DNA from: Lysobacter sp. K5869
Lineage (GTDB): Bacteria > Pseudomonadota > Gammaproteobacteria > Xanthomonadales > Xanthomonadaceae
Length of the DNA: 64,000 nt
Assembly: GCF_018847975.1 (NCBI RefSeq)
Contig: NZ_CP072597.1
Span: 1,527,001 to 1,591,000 of the forward strand
Direction: 5' to 3'
A program made the position numbers and the translations under genes. Below are positions 8,302 to 17,760 of the stretch, in pieces (the stretch's first letter is position 1; the number at the start of each line of letters is the position of its first letter). A model generated the notes under the pieces. That model ran no database searches, had not been told where the DNA came from, and saw only the letters and a list, made by a program, of their open reading frames with translations.

Positions 8302-8318
8302 CCATGAATACGTATGCA
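8302..8318. promoter_or_regulatory. Operator-like palindrome, copy 2 (ATACGTAT core)
   Basis: CCATGAATACGTATGCA, the perfect reverse complement of the site at 8244-8260. The centres are 58 bp apart. Two sites in one divergent promoter suggest control of both transcription directions by one dimeric or looping repressor. Confidence 0.65.
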
Positions 8319-8444
8319 GAACCCGCTGCAACGCGTTGGGCATGCCTAACATGCGCTCGGACCGCGGCCCCGACGCCGCGGCGGACGCAGCGCGCCGGCA
8401 GTGCGCGCGCGGCCACAGAACACAACGCTTCTGGAGGGGAGCTC

Positions 8445-11246
8445 ATGTCGCATTCCAAGCCGGCCGCACGCAGGCCGAAGCAACTCGACCGTCATCTGCT
8501 GACGCTGGCGCTGGCCGCGCTGGGCCTGTCCGGCTTCGCGCCGGCCTGGGCCGCCGACGCGCCCGCGCCGCAGGAGGCCGCGCCCGCGGCCGCGCCGCAG
8601 ACCGCGCACGAACTCGACGCGGTGCAAGTCACCGGCAACCGCCGCGTGCAGTCGATCCAGAAATACGCCGGCACCATCCAGTCCTTCAGCGGCGAGGACA
8701 TCGCCAAGCTCGGCATCAACACCGACTTCCGCAACCTGCAGGCGGTGGTGCCGGGCCTGCAGATCACCAAGCAGGAAGGCAAGTACGAAATCTTCCTGCG
8801 CGGCATCGGCGCGGCCGACTCGGACTTCTCCTCCGACCCGTCGGTGGCGACCTACTACAACGGCATCTACCTGCCGCGTCCGCGCTCGATCGGCCCGATG
8901 TTCTTCGACGTCGACCGCATCGAGGTCAACAAGGGCCCGCAGGGCACGGTGCGCGGCCGCAACGCCACCGGCGGCTCGATCAACGTGATCTCCAAGCGCC
9001 CCGAGCTGGGCGTGACCAGCGGCGGCCTCAAGGTCGGCGCCGGCAACTACGACTACACCAACGCCGAGGGCGTGCTGAACCTGCCGATCGGCGAGACCTT
9101 CGCCCTGCGCGCGGCGCTGTTCGACGAGGAGCGCTCGTCCTACATCAGCAACGGCTATCCCAAGTCGCTGTTCTCCGCCGAAGGCCCGGGCGCGCTCGAC
9201 AATCAGGCCGCGCGCCTGTCGGCGCTGTGGGAGCCCAACGACAAGTTCTCCGCCTACGTGATGCTGGACAAGGTCACCGAGCGCGGCACCGGCGATCCGG
9301 GGCTGTTCGCCGAGCGCGGGCTGGCCGCGGGCTACGACATCAAGGACTTGAACGACCCGTTCAAGCAGTACTTCCGCACCCAGGGCAAGACCACCAACGA
9401 CATCGAAGGCATCGCGGCGACCTTCACCTACGCGTTCAACGACGCGGTCTCGGTGGAGTTCAACACGTCCTACCGCAAGTACGACTTCTACAACCGCAAC
9501 GCCTCGCGCGAGTGGCAGCTCGGCCCGGTGTATCCGGGGTCGGACCGCGAAGCCTATTTCAACCCCGAGCGCTTGAAGTGGTACGACACCTTCTATCAGG
9601 CCGATAAGTCGTCCTCGCGCATCAACGAACTGCGCTTCTTCGGCGATACCGGCAAGCTGATCTGGTCGGCGGGCCTGTTCAATTACCAGGAGAAGTACGA
9701 CTACGTGTCCTGGGACGTCGGCAACGGCTACTTCGGCGATTGCGACTGGTGGCGGCCGGGCACGGTCTGCGGCTACCAGGACGGCCTCGGCGGCGAGAAC
9801 CGCGGCGACAACTCCAAGGTCGAGTCCAACGCGGTCTACGGCGATTTCAGCTTCGCCGCGACCGATTCGCTGCGCCTGATCGGCGGCATCCGCTACACCC
9901 GCGACAAGAAGATCGCGCGCGAATCCAACGTCAAATACCAGTTCATCATTCCGGAAGAACTGTTCCAGCAGTTCACCGGCCAGCCGATCAACACCGCGAC
10001 CAATCCCTACACCACCGGCTTGATCCTGGGCTCGCCGGGCTTCCAGCTGGCCGGCCCGGGCCGTCGCCGCGGCGGCGATCCGAGCATCTGCACCGGCTGG
10101 TCGCCGGCCGAACTCAAGTGCGGTCCGGGCGGCAACACGCTCGACTACTTCCTCGGCGGCTTCCAGAACTTCGGCGCCAACGACAACTGGGCGCAGTTCC
10201 TGCAGAAGAACCGCGACCAGATCCAGGTGATCGCGCGCTCGGACTTCCCCGGCGGCCGCAGCGAAGACGTCTACAAGGACAGCTACGTCGACTGGCGCCT
10301 CGGCTTCGAATACGACCTCAGCGCGAAGGTGATGCTGTACGGCACCGTCTCCACCGGCACCCGCGCCGGCGGCATCAACCGGCCGCTGGCGCTCAACGAC
10401 GGCAGCGCGCTGGCGCCGAGCTTCGCGCCGGAAGAGCTGACCGCGTACGAAGCCGGCATCAAGGGCGACTACGTCTGGGGCGAGACCCCGGTGCGCTTGA
10501 ACGCGTCGGTGTTCTACTACGACTACAAAGACAAGGTGCTGCAGAACCTGATCGACGTGCCGGCGCCGACGCCGACCAATCCCAACGCGACCAGCCGGCA
10601 GGTGTTCAACGACAACGCCGCCAACGCGAGCGTGCTGGGCCTGGAGTTGGAAGGTCGGGTCGGCCTGCCGCACGGCTTCGACATCGGCTACAACTTCACC
10701 TACCTCGACGCCACTTTCGACGACTCGAACGTGCTCGACACCCGCTCCGGCGGCCTCGGCCTGATCGTGCCGCTGGACGGCAACCGCCTGCCGAACACGT
10801 CGAAGTACAACGCCAACGTCAGCCTGTCGCAGACCATCGACATCGGCCGCGGCGCGCTGAACTCGTTCGACTGGACGATCAACCTGACCTACCGCTCCGA
10901 CTACTACCTGACCGCGTTCAACAGCCGCGGCTTCGGGCTGGACGCGAACGGCAAGGTGATCGAGATCCCGCTCAAGGACATGCCGTTCAACAACGGCTCC
11001 AACCCGGCCGCCGGCGGCGGTCCGGCCAACGGGCTGGCGATGCGCGACGACGTGGACGGCTTCTTCACCGTCAACGTCTCCGCCGGCCTGAACTTCGGCA
11101 GCGAGAACCAGTTCCGCGTCGACGGCTTCGTGTCCAACCTCACCGACGAGGTGTATTCGGGCAAGGGCTTCGTCAACAACTCGACCAACATCCGCTACTT
11201 GAATACGCCGCGGATGTACGGGATCCGTTTCGCTTCGCAGTTCTGA
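8445..11246 (+). CDS. TonB-dependent receptor, probably for maltose/maltodextrin
   Basis: A 933-residue outer-membrane receptor. ATG 8445 follows a strong Shine-Dalgarno (GGAGGGGA) and opens a signal peptide ending APAWA. The longer ORF to 8289 runs through the operator region. The plug domain shows VQVTGNRR, then DVDRIEVNKGPQGTVRGRNATGGSINV, which contains the conserved PQG..GRNATGG plug motif (split here for brevity). The barrel ends in an aromatic residue (RFASQF). Substrate is inferred from context: alpha-glucosidase divergent, then an SLC45-type transporter and a secreted GH13 enzyme. This matches the TonB-dependent maltose uptake arrangement described in Caulobacter (MalA/MalY). Confidence 0.88.
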   Translation: MSHSKPAARRPKQLDRHLLTLALAALGLSGFAPAWAADAPAPQEAAPAAAPQTAHELDAVQVTGNRRVQSIQKYAGTIQSFSGEDIAKLGINTDFRNLQAVVPGLQITKQEGKYEIFLRGIGAADSDFSSDPSVATYYNGIYLPRPRSIGPMFFDVDRIEVNKGPQGTVRGRNATGGSINVISKRPELGVTSGGLKVGAGNYDYTNAEGVLNLPIGETFALRAALFDEERSSYISNGYPKSLFSAEGPGALDNQAARLSALWEPNDKFSAYVMLDKVTERGTGDPGLFAERGLAAGYDIKDLNDPFKQYFRTQGKTTNDIEGIAATFTYAFNDAVSVEFNTSYRKYDFYNRNASREWQLGPVYPGSDREAYFNPERLKWYDTFYQADKSSSRINELRFFGDTGKLIWSAGLFNYQEKYDYVSWDVGNGYFGDCDWWRPGTVCGYQDGLGGENRGDNSKVESNAVYGDFSFAATDSLRLIGGIRYTRDKKIARESNVKYQFIIPEELFQQFTGQPINTATNPYTTGLILGSPGFQLAGPGRRRGGDPSICTGWSPAELKCGPGGNTLDYFLGGFQNFGANDNWAQFLQKNRDQIQVIARSDFPGGRSEDVYKDSYVDWRLGFEYDLSAKVMLYGTVSTGTRAGGINRPLALNDGSALAPSFAPEELTAYEAGIKGDYVWGETPVRLNASVFYYDYKDKVLQNLIDVPAPTPTNPNATSRQVFNDNAANASVLGLELEGRVGLPHGFDIGYNFTYLDATFDDSNVLDTRSGGLGLIVPLDGNRLPNTSKYNANVSLSQTIDIGRGALNSFDWTINLTYRSDYYLTAFNSRGFGLDANGKVIEIPLKDMPFNNGSNPAAGGGPANGLAMRDDVDGFFTVNVSAGLNFGSENQFRVDGFVSNLTDEVYSGKGFVNNSTNIRYLNTPRMYGIRFASQF

Positions 11247-11253
11247 CCGCCGC

Positions 11254-11285
11254 GCGGCCCCGTCTTCGGTGAGAAGCGGGGCCGC
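11254..11285 (+). terminator. Stem-loop after the TonB receptor
   Basis: CGGCCCCG pairs with CGGGGCCG, and the loop contains a further TCTTC/GAAG pairing. No T-tract follows, so it may be an attenuating or RNA-stabilising hairpin within the operon, not a full terminator. Confidence 0.45.
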
Positions 11286-11381
11286 CGCCGTTATCGCCCT
11301 TGAGGCCGCGCGGCGGCGGGCGCGCCGTTCCGCGGCCGCCTCGCCGGTCCGCCGCGCGCGCTTCGTGCCAGACTCCTCGCC

Positions 11382-12884
11382 ATGACCGATCGTCCCGATG
11401 CGCCGACCCGCAAGCCGCAGCTGTCGTTCTGGCAGATCTGGAACATGTGCTTCGGCTTCCTCGGCATCCAGTTCGGCTTCGCCCTGCAGAACGCCAACGT
11501 CAGCCGCATCTTCCAGACGCTGGGCGCGCCGATCGACGACATCCCGATGCTGTGGATCGCGGCGCCTTTGACCGGGCTGATCGTGCAACCCATCGTGGGC
11601 TATCTCTCCGACCGAACCTGGACCGGGCTCGGCCGGCGCCGGCCTTACTTTTTGGTCGGCGCGGTCCTGGCCACGCTGGCGCTGATCGCGATGCCGAACT
11701 CGCCGACGCTGTGGATCGCCGCCGGCCTGCTGTGGATGCTCGACGCTTCGATCAACGTGTCGATGGAGCCGTTCCGCGCCTTCGTCGGCGACCAACTGCC
11801 GCAGCAGCAGCGGCCCGCCGGCTACGCGATGCAGAGTTTCTTCATCGGCGTGGGCTCGGTGGTGGCGAGCCTGTTGCCGTATTTGCTCGCGCACTTCGGA
11901 GTCGGCAACACCGCGGCCGCGGGCGAAGTGCCCGACACGGTGCGCTATTCCTTTTATTTCGGCGGCGCGGTGCTGTTGCTGTCGGTCGGCTGGACCGTGC
12001 TGCGCACCCGCGAGTATCCGCCGCAGCAGCTGCACGCCTTCGACGAAGCGCCGGCCATCGAACCGCCGCGCGAGCGCGACCGGGTGCGCTGCCTGCTGTT
12101 CGGCGCGTCGTGGATGGTGGTCGGCGGCATCTGCGCGACCGCGATCTCGATGCTGCGGCTCGACCGCCAGTTGTACGTGCTCGCCGCGCTGATCGCCGCG
12201 TTCGGCCTGGCGCAGGCCGCGCGCGGCATCGCCCGCGACGGCGGCGGCTTCGCCACGGTGATGGACGACCTGGGCGCGATGCCGGCGGCGATGACGCGGC
12301 TGGCCGTGGTCCAGTTCTTCTCCTGGTTCGCCCTGTTCGCGATGTGGATCTACACCACGCCGGCGGTCACCCAGCTGCATTACCACACCAGCGACACCGC
12401 GTCGGCCGCCTACAACGAAGGCGCCAACTGGGTCGGCGTGCTGTTCGCCGCCTACAACGGCTTCGCCGCGCTCGCGGCCATCGCGATCGCGCCGATGGCG
12501 CGGCGCTGGGGGCTGCGCCGCAGCCACGTGTTCAACCTCGCGCTCGGCGGCGCCGGTTTGTTGTCGGTGGCGCTGGTCCGCGATCCGCAGATGCTGCTGC
12601 TGTCGATGGTCGGCATCGGTTTCGCCTGGGCTTCGATCCTGTCGCTGCCGTACGCGATGCTGTCGGACTCGGTGCCGGCGGCGAAGATGGGCGTGTTCAT
12701 GGGCATCTTCAATTTCTTCATCGTCATTCCGCAGCTGGTCGCGGCGAGCTTGCTCGGCTTCCTGGTCAAGCACGCGTTCGGCGGTCATCCGGCGGCGGCG
12801 CTGAGCATCGGCGGCATCAGCCTGTTCGTCGCCGGCGCCTGCACGCTGTGGGTGCGCGAGCCCGGCGCGGAGGCGCGCGCATGA
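11382..12884 (+). CDS. MFS sugar transporter (SLC45/sucrose-symporter type)
   Basis: A 500-residue inner-membrane carrier with about 12 hydrophobic segments. The N terminus (FGFALQNANVSRIFQTLGA) and the loop LSDRTWTGLGRRRPYF match the proton-coupled disaccharide carriers of the SLC45/SUT branch, where the conserved D-R-x-G-RRRP loop lies between helices 2 and 3. It probably carries maltose or maltodextrin from the periplasm after TonB-dependent uptake, as MalY does in Caulobacter. Its TGA overlaps the ATG of the next gene (ATGA at 12881-12884), indicating translational coupling. The substrate is inferred from neighbours only. Confidence 0.85.
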   Translation: MTDRPDAPTRKPQLSFWQIWNMCFGFLGIQFGFALQNANVSRIFQTLGAPIDDIPMLWIAAPLTGLIVQPIVGYLSDRTWTGLGRRRPYFLVGAVLATLALIAMPNSPTLWIAAGLLWMLDASINVSMEPFRAFVGDQLPQQQRPAGYAMQSFFIGVGSVVASLLPYLLAHFGVGNTAAAGEVPDTVRYSFYFGGAVLLLSVGWTVLRTREYPPQQLHAFDEAPAIEPPRERDRVRCLLFGASWMVVGGICATAISMLRLDRQLYVLAALIAAFGLAQAARGIARDGGGFATVMDDLGAMPAAMTRLAVVQFFSWFALFAMWIYTTPAVTQLHYHTSDTASAAYNEGANWVGVLFAAYNGFAALAAIAIAPMARRWGLRRSHVFNLALGGAGLLSVALVRDPQMLLLSMVGIGFAWASILSLPYAMLSDSVPAAKMGVFMGIFNFFIVIPQLVAASLLGFLVKHAFGGHPAAALSIGGISLFVAGACTLWVREPGAEARA

Positions 12885-14566
12885 GGGCGCTGGCGCTGGC
12901 CGCGCTGAGCCTCGCGCTGGCCGCGTGCGCGCACGGCGGCGCGCGCGAGGCAGCGCCGCGCGAGTACTACGGCACGCTGGAACCGATGGCGAGCGACGCG
13001 GTGTACTTCGTCGTCACCGACCGCTTCGTCAACGGCGACATCGGCAACGATCAGCGCGATCAGGGCGGGCCCGATCCCGATACGCGCAGCTTCGACCGTC
13101 CCGTGCCCGGCGGCCCGCCGGGCGAGAGCGACAACATCGGTTACCTGGGCGGCGACTTCAAAGGCCTGCTCGACAACGCCGACTACATTCGCGACATGGG
13201 CTTCGGCGCGGTCTGGCTGACGCCCATCGTCGACAACCCCGATCAGGCTTTCACCGGCGGCGACGCGGTGACTTGGGGCGGCGCGTTCCAGGACCGCGGA
13301 AAGACCGGCTATCACGGTTACTGGGGCGTGGACTTCTACCGCCTCGACGAGCACCTGCCGAGCCCAGGCCTGGATTTCGCCGGGCTGACGCGCGGGTTGA
13401 AACAGCACGGGCTCAAGACCGTGCTCGACATCGTCGCCAATCACGGCTCGCCCTCGTTCACGATGCGCAAGCCGCAGCCGAAGTTCGGCAAGATCTATCG
13501 CGACGGCGTGCTGGTCGCCGATCACCAGAACCTGCCGCCGGAAAAGCTCGACCCGGCGCATAACCCCTTGCACCGGTTCTTCCACTCCGAACGCGATCTG
13601 GTGCAGCTTTCGAACATCGACGACACCCATCCGGCGGTGATGGACTACTTCGTCGGCGCGTATTCGCAATGGATCGATCAGGGCGCCGACGCGTTCCGCA
13701 TCGACACCATCCGGCATATGCCGCTGGCGTTCTGGCAACAGTTCGCCGCGCGCATCCGCGCCAAGCGGCCGGGTTTCTTCATGTTCGGCGAGGCCTTCGA
13801 CTACAAGGCCGAGAACATCGCGCCGTTCACCTGGGCCGAAAACGGCGGCGTCAGCGTGCTGGATTTTCCGCTCAAGGAACGCTTGGCCGAGGCGTTCGGC
13901 AAGCCGCGCGCCGATTACGCGCGGGTCGGCGAACGCTTGTATCTGCAGGACGGGCCGTACGCCAATCCGTACGAGCTGATGACCTTCTACGACAACCACG
14001 ACATGCCGCGGTTGGACGCCAGCGACGAAGGCTTCATCGACGCCCACAACTGGCTGTTCACCGCGCGCGGGATTCCGGTGATCTATTACGGCTCCGAAGT
14101 CGGGTTCCAGCGCGGCCGCGCCGAGCATGCGGGCAACCGCAACTACTTCGGGCAGGAGCGCGTCGACGCGGCGCGCGCGCATCCGATCCGCGCCGCGCTC
14201 AAGCGCATCGCGGCGGTGCGCAAGGCCTCGCCGGCGTTGCAGCGCGGCTTGCAGGTGAACGTGCTGTTGCAGGGCGATCGCGCGGCGTTCTACCGGGTCT
14301 ACGCGCACGGCGGCGTGTCGCAGATCGCGTTGGTGCTGCTCAATAAGGGCGGCGCCGCGGCGGAGTTCGCGGTGAGCGAGCATCTGCAAGCCGGGCGTTG
14401 GCGCGCGGCGCTGGGCGGCGGCGAGATCGCGGTGGGCGAGGGCGGTACGTTGCGCGCTTCGGTGCCGGCGCATGGGGTCGAGGTGTATCTGCTCGACGCG
14501 CCGGTGCGGCGCGCGGACCTGATCGCCGCCTTGGACCAGGCGATGGCGCACGCCCGCAAGCGCTGA
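12881..14566 (+). CDS. GH13 alpha-amylase-family lipoprotein
   Basis: A 561-residue predicted lipoprotein with a short signal and lipobox Cys16 (LALAAC). The GH13 (beta/alpha)8 barrel has all four conserved regions: DIVANH (183-188), AFRIDTIRH with nucleophile Asp275, FGEAF with acid/base Glu304, and YDNHD with Asp374. A beta-rich C-terminal domain follows from about 480. Anchored outside the cytoplasmic membrane, it would shorten alpha-glucans to oligosaccharides for the receptor and transporter encoded just upstream. It starts inside the MFS stop codon (ATGA). Whether it acts as an amylase, maltogenic or cyclodextrin-degrading enzyme cannot be read from sequence alone. Confidence 0.88.
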   Translation: MRALALAALSLALAACAHGGAREAAPREYYGTLEPMASDAVYFVVTDRFVNGDIGNDQRDQGGPDPDTRSFDRPVPGGPPGESDNIGYLGGDFKGLLDNADYIRDMGFGAVWLTPIVDNPDQAFTGGDAVTWGGAFQDRGKTGYHGYWGVDFYRLDEHLPSPGLDFAGLTRGLKQHGLKTVLDIVANHGSPSFTMRKPQPKFGKIYRDGVLVADHQNLPPEKLDPAHNPLHRFFHSERDLVQLSNIDDTHPAVMDYFVGAYSQWIDQGADAFRIDTIRHMPLAFWQQFAARIRAKRPGFFMFGEAFDYKAENIAPFTWAENGGVSVLDFPLKERLAEAFGKPRADYARVGERLYLQDGPYANPYELMTFYDNHDMPRLDASDEGFIDAHNWLFTARGIPVIYYGSEVGFQRGRAEHAGNRNYFGQERVDAARAHPIRAALKRIAAVRKASPALQRGLQVNVLLQGDRAAFYRVYAHGGVSQIALVLLNKGGAAAEFAVSEHLQAGRWRAALGGGEIAVGEGGTLRASVPAHGVEVYLLDAPVRRADLIAALDQAMAHARKR

Positions 14567-14888
14567 GCGTGGTTTCGATGGCTCCCGGTAGGAGCGGCGC
14601 GAGCCGCGACCAACCGAAGCCCCGTAGCCCCGCCGAACCTACCCAAAACCCCAATCCCCCAACCCGTCATTCCGGCGAAAGCCGGAATCCATTTTGCTGT
14701 TGCATTTGCCTCTAGTGTCTCAGCGGAGAAGCAAAGTCAAAATGGATTCCGGCTTTCGCCGGAATGACGGTGTGGGAGAGTTCCGGCTTTTACCCGGATG
14801 AAGAGGTGGGAAGATTCCGGCTCTCACCCGGATGACGGGATTCCAGCCTCCGACGAAACAACGGCTCAAAAACGCGCCGCGACTCGCC
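14567..14888. repeat. Gene-free repeat block: REP plus 33-bp inverted repeat of the ATTCCGG family
   Basis: A GCGGCG-type REP lies at 14588-14614. A different palindrome follows: the arm at 14664-14696 (CCGTCATTCCGGCGAAAGCC...) is repeated as its exact reverse complement at 14738-14770, with 41 bp between. Degenerate half copies (ATTCCGGCTNTYACCCGGATGA) continue to about 14845. The same ATTCCGG family reappears at 21430-21580 and 21893-21926. Confidence 0.85.
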
Positions 14889-15917
14889 TCAACCGCCGCA
14901 GGACTTGCGCACCACCAAGGTCGTCGGCAACCGCTGGCTCTGCGCCTGCTCGCCGCGAATCAGCGCCATCAACGCGTCCACCAACAACTCGCCGGCCTGC
15001 TTGGTGTCCTGAAACACCGTCGTCAGCGGCGGATGCGCGAAGCGCGCCATCGGCAGATCGTCGAAGCCGATCACCGACACGTCCTCGGGCACGCGCAGGC
15101 CGCGTTCGGTCAGCGCGCGCATCGCGCCGATGGCGATCAGGTCGCTGGCGGCGAACACCGCGTCGAACGGCAATCCGCGCGCGAGCAGTGCCAGCGCGGC
15201 GGCGTGGCCGGCGTCCTCGGAACTTTCCGCGTCGACTTGCAGAGCGCGGTCCAACGCCGAACCGGCTTCGTCCAGCGCCTGTTCGCAGCCGAGGAAACGG
15301 TCGAGAAATTCGGGGTAGTGGCTGGAGGCATCGCCGAGAAACGCCACCCGCCGACGACCCAGCGCGACCAGATGCGCGCCCGCCTGCCGTCCGCCGCCGA
15401 AGTTCTCGCAACCGATCGACAGCCCCGGCTGATCCGGCAGCACCGCGCCCCAGCGCACGAAGCGGGTGCCCTGCTCGACCAGCCGCTGCAGCTTGCCCTG
15501 ATACGCCAGATAGTCGCCGTAGCCGAGCAGGATCAGGCCGTCGGCTTTCATGCTGTCTTCGTAATCGGCGGCCCAGTCGTCGGAGAGCTGCTGGAACGAG
15601 ATCAGCAGGTCCTGGCCGTGGCGCGCGCAGGCGCGGGTGATCGAGCCGAGCATGGACAGGAAGAACGGGTTGATGTGCGACTCGTCCGGGGTTGGATCCT
15701 CGAACAGCAGCAGCGCCAGCGTGCCCGAGCGCTGTCGGCGCAGGCTGGACGCGTGGCGGTCGACCTTGTAGTTGAGCTCGCGCACCACCGCCTCGACCCG
15801 CTTGCGCGTTTCGGCGTTGACCAGCGGGCTGCCGCTGAGCACGCGCGACACCGTGGCCTGGGAGACGCCGGCCAGGTGGGCGATGTCGACCGAGGTGGCT
15901 TTGGATTTCTTGCGCAT
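14889..15917 (-). CDS. LacI-family transcriptional regulator
   Basis: A 342-residue regulator. The N-terminal helix-turn-helix reads [20 protein letters not shown] (about residues 8-27) with the hinge-helix following, then a periplasmic-binding-protein-like sensor domain ([11 protein letters not shown] near the C terminus, as in PurR/GalR). It is convergent with the sugar operon and probably controls the locus, with the twin ATACGTAT palindromes at 8244-8318 as candidate operators. No copy of that palindrome was noticed next to this gene itself. The ligand is unknown but expected to be a glucose oligomer or derivative. Confidence 0.9.
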   Translation of the reverse strand: MRKKSKATSVDIAHLAGVSQATVSRVLSGSPLVNAETRKRVEAVVRELNYKVDRHASSLRRQRSGTLALLLFEDPTPDESHINPFFLSMLGSITRACARHGQDLLISFQQLSDDWAADYEDSMKADGLILLGYGDYLAYQGKLQRLVEQGTRFVRWGAVLPDQPGLSIGCENFGGGRQAGAHLVALGRRRVAFLGDASSHYPEFLDRFLGCEQALDEAGSALDRALQVDAESSEDAGHAAALALLARGLPFDAVFAASDLIAIGAMRALTERGLRVPEDVSVIGFDDLPMARFAHPPLTTVFQDTKQAGELLVDALMALIRGEQAQSQRLPTTLVVRKSCGG

Positions 15918-15932
15918 GGGGGGAGTGTAGCG

Positions 15933-16091
15933 GGGGGAATGGAGCGGGGGAGGAAGAGCGAGGTTGGGGAACTGGGGATCGCCGCGGTGGTGAGGTTCGA
16001 CCAGTCGCCCAGACCTATCGCCGCCATCGCTCCACCCCAGACGGACCCACGGTTCCCCAACCCCGCCTCACCTCCCCCGCTTCATTCCCCC
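15933..16091. repeat. Imperfect 40-bp inverted repeat, G/A-rich arm facing C/T-rich arm
   Basis: The arm at 15933-15972 (GGGGGAATGGAGCGGGGGAG..) is mirrored at 16052-16091 (..CTCCCCCGCTTCATTCCCCC) with a few mismatches. The second arm runs into the last codons of the permease gene. It resembles the asymmetric element at 2345-2580. Confidence 0.6.
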
Positions 16092-17017
16092 TGCTCCAGC
16101 CGCGGATCCATCCAGCCGCGCAACGCATCCACCACCACATTGATCGCCACGATCAGCGCGCCGATCACCAGCACCACGCCCAGCACCAAGGTGTAATCGC
16201 GGTTCAGCGCGCCCTGCACGAAGTAGCGGCCCATGCCGGGAATGCCGAACACCTGTTCGACCACGGCCGAGCCGGTGACCACGTTGATCAGCGCCGGCGA
16301 CAGCCACGCCGCCACCGGCAGCAGCGCGGGTTTGAGCGCGTGCGCGAACAGCAGGCGGGTGTCGGACAGGCCGCGGGCGCGGGCGGCGCGTAGGTAGTCG
16401 GCGCAGAGCGTTTCCAGCAGCGAGGCGCGGGTCAGCCGCGCGCAGTAGGCGATGTTGGGCAGGGCCAGGGCGATCACCGGCAGCACCGCGTTGTCCCATT
16501 CGCCCCAGCCGCCGGCGGGCAGCCAGTGCAGGGTCACCGCGAACAACAGCACCAGCAGCGGCGCGACCACGAACTTCGGTACGGCCAGACCCAGGCCGGC
16601 GAGGAACATCAACGCGCGGTCGGTCCAGCCGCCGGCGCGCAGCGCGGCCCAGACGCCCAGGGCGACGCCGAACAGCAAGGCCAGCAGCAGGGCGAGGCCG
16701 CCGTTGAGCGCCGACACCGGCAGCGCGTTGGCGATGAGTTGGTTGACGGTGTAATCGGGGTATTGGAACGAGGGGCCGAGATCGCCGCGCAGCGCGTCGC
16801 CGAGCCAGCCCAGGTATTGCATGAGCAGCGGTTGGTCGAGCCGGTATTGCGCGTCGAGCACCGCCTGCACTTCCGGCGGCGCGGCTTTCTCGCTGTCGAA
16901 CGGGCCGCCCGGCGCGGCGCGCAGCAGTGCGAAGCACAGCGTGCCGAGCAGCCACAAGGTGATCGCGGCTTCCAGCAGGCGGCCGCCGAAGCGCAACAGG
17001 CGCGCAGGCGCGCGCAT
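16082..17017 (-). CDS. Peptide-type ABC transporter permease (OppB/DppB family)
   Basis: A 311-residue inner-membrane permease with an N-terminal helix, a periplasmic loop and five further segments. It carries GGPFDSEKAAPPEV, typical of OppB/DppB, and the cytoplasmic EAA-type loop ADYLRAARARGLSDTRLLFAHALKPAL that contacts an ATPase. The start codon overlaps the stop of the VIT-type gene (TGATG at 17015-17019), so it is translated last in a three-gene unit: binding protein, VIT-like protein, permease. Neither the second permease (OppC) nor ATPase subunits are encoded after it in this window, so the transporter is incomplete here. Confidence 0.88.
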   Translation of the reverse strand: MRAPARLLRFGGRLLEAAITLWLLGTLCFALLRAAPGGPFDSEKAAPPEVQAVLDAQYRLDQPLLMQYLGWLGDALRGDLGPSFQYPDYTVNQLIANALPVSALNGGLALLLALLFGVALGVWAALRAGGWTDRALMFLAGLGLAVPKFVVAPLLVLLFAVTLHWLPAGGWGEWDNAVLPVIALALPNIAYCARLTRASLLETLCADYLRAARARGLSDTRLLFAHALKPALLPVAAWLSPALINVVTGSAVVEQVFGIPGMGRYFVQGALNRDYTLVLGVVLVIGALIVAINVVVDALRGWMDPRLEQGE

Positions 17018-17760
17018 CAGACCTGCACGCCGAACAGATGGCCGACCGCGGTCGCCGCCGCCATCGCCATCGCGCCCCAGAACATCACCCGCAGCGCGCC
17101 GCGCCCGACCGGCGCGCCGCCGGCCCAGGCGGCGAGCGCGCCGGAGATCGACAGCGCCACCAGCGTCGTCGCGACCGCGATGGGCTGCAGATGCTCGTGC
17201 GGCGCCAGCAGCACCGCGGCGATCGGCAAGGCGGCGCCGCTGACGAAGGCGCCGGCCGAGGCCGCCGCCGCTTGCACCGGCCGCGCGCGCAAGGTGTCGG
17301 TGATGCCGAGTTCGTCGCGCGCATGGCTGGCGAGCGCGTCGTGTTCGGTGAGTTGGCGCGCGACTTCGTGCGCCAGCTCCGGGGTCAGCCCGCGCTGCAC
17401 GTAGATGTGCGCGAGTTCGTCGAGCTCGGCGCGCGGGTTCTCGGCCAGTTCGCGCTTTTCCACCGCGATGTCGGCGCGTTCGGTGTCGGCTTGCGAGCGC
17501 ACCGAGACGTACTCGCCCGCGGCCATCGACATCGCGCCGGCCACGGTGCCGGCGATGCCCGAGGTCAAGATCGTCGCCGCGTCCGCGCCGCTGGCGGCGA
17601 CGCCGACGACGAGGCCGGCGACCGAGACGATGCCGTCGTTGGCGCCGAGCACCGCCGCGCGCAACCAGCCCACGCGCTCGGAGCGGTGCGCTTCGGGATG
17701 GCGGCTGCGCGCGTGCGCTTTCGGCTTGGCGGAACCCGTTTTGACCGGAGGCGCGTTCAT
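17017..17760 (-). CDS. VIT1/CCC1-family membrane protein
   Basis: A 247-residue protein with about five transmembrane segments and the family signature LGANDGIVSVAGLVVGVAAS at about 39-58, followed by MAAGEYVSVRSQ. VIT1/CCC1 proteins move Fe2+ or Mn2+ out of the cytoplasm in plants and yeast; bacterial members are assumed to be metal exporters. A cytosolic segment (about 105-165) with Glu/His residues precedes the last three helices, as in the metal-binding loop of plant VIT1. It starts inside the stop of the solute-binding-protein gene (ATGA at 17757-17760) and its stop overlaps the permease start. A metal exporter is an unexpected partner for a peptide transporter. Confidence 0.88.
   Translation of the reverse strand: MNAPPVKTGSAKPKAHARSRHPEAHRSERVGWLRAAVLGANDGIVSVAGLVVGVAASGADAATILTSGIAGTVAGAMSMAAGEYVSVRSQADTERADIAVEKRELAENPRAELDELAHIYVQRGLTPELAHEVARQLTEHDALASHARDELGITDTLRARPVQAAAASAGAFVSGAALPIAAVLLAPHEHLQPIAVATTLVALSISGALAAWAGGAPVGRGALRVMFWGAMAMAAATAVGHLFGVQV

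Noticed and set aside
8346-12788. A 1480-codon open frame on the minus strand opposite the TonB receptor and MFS genes
   Set aside because: It is a GC-driven antisense shadow: rich in Arg/Val/Ala/Gln/His, without domains, and fully covered by two well-supported genes on the other strand.
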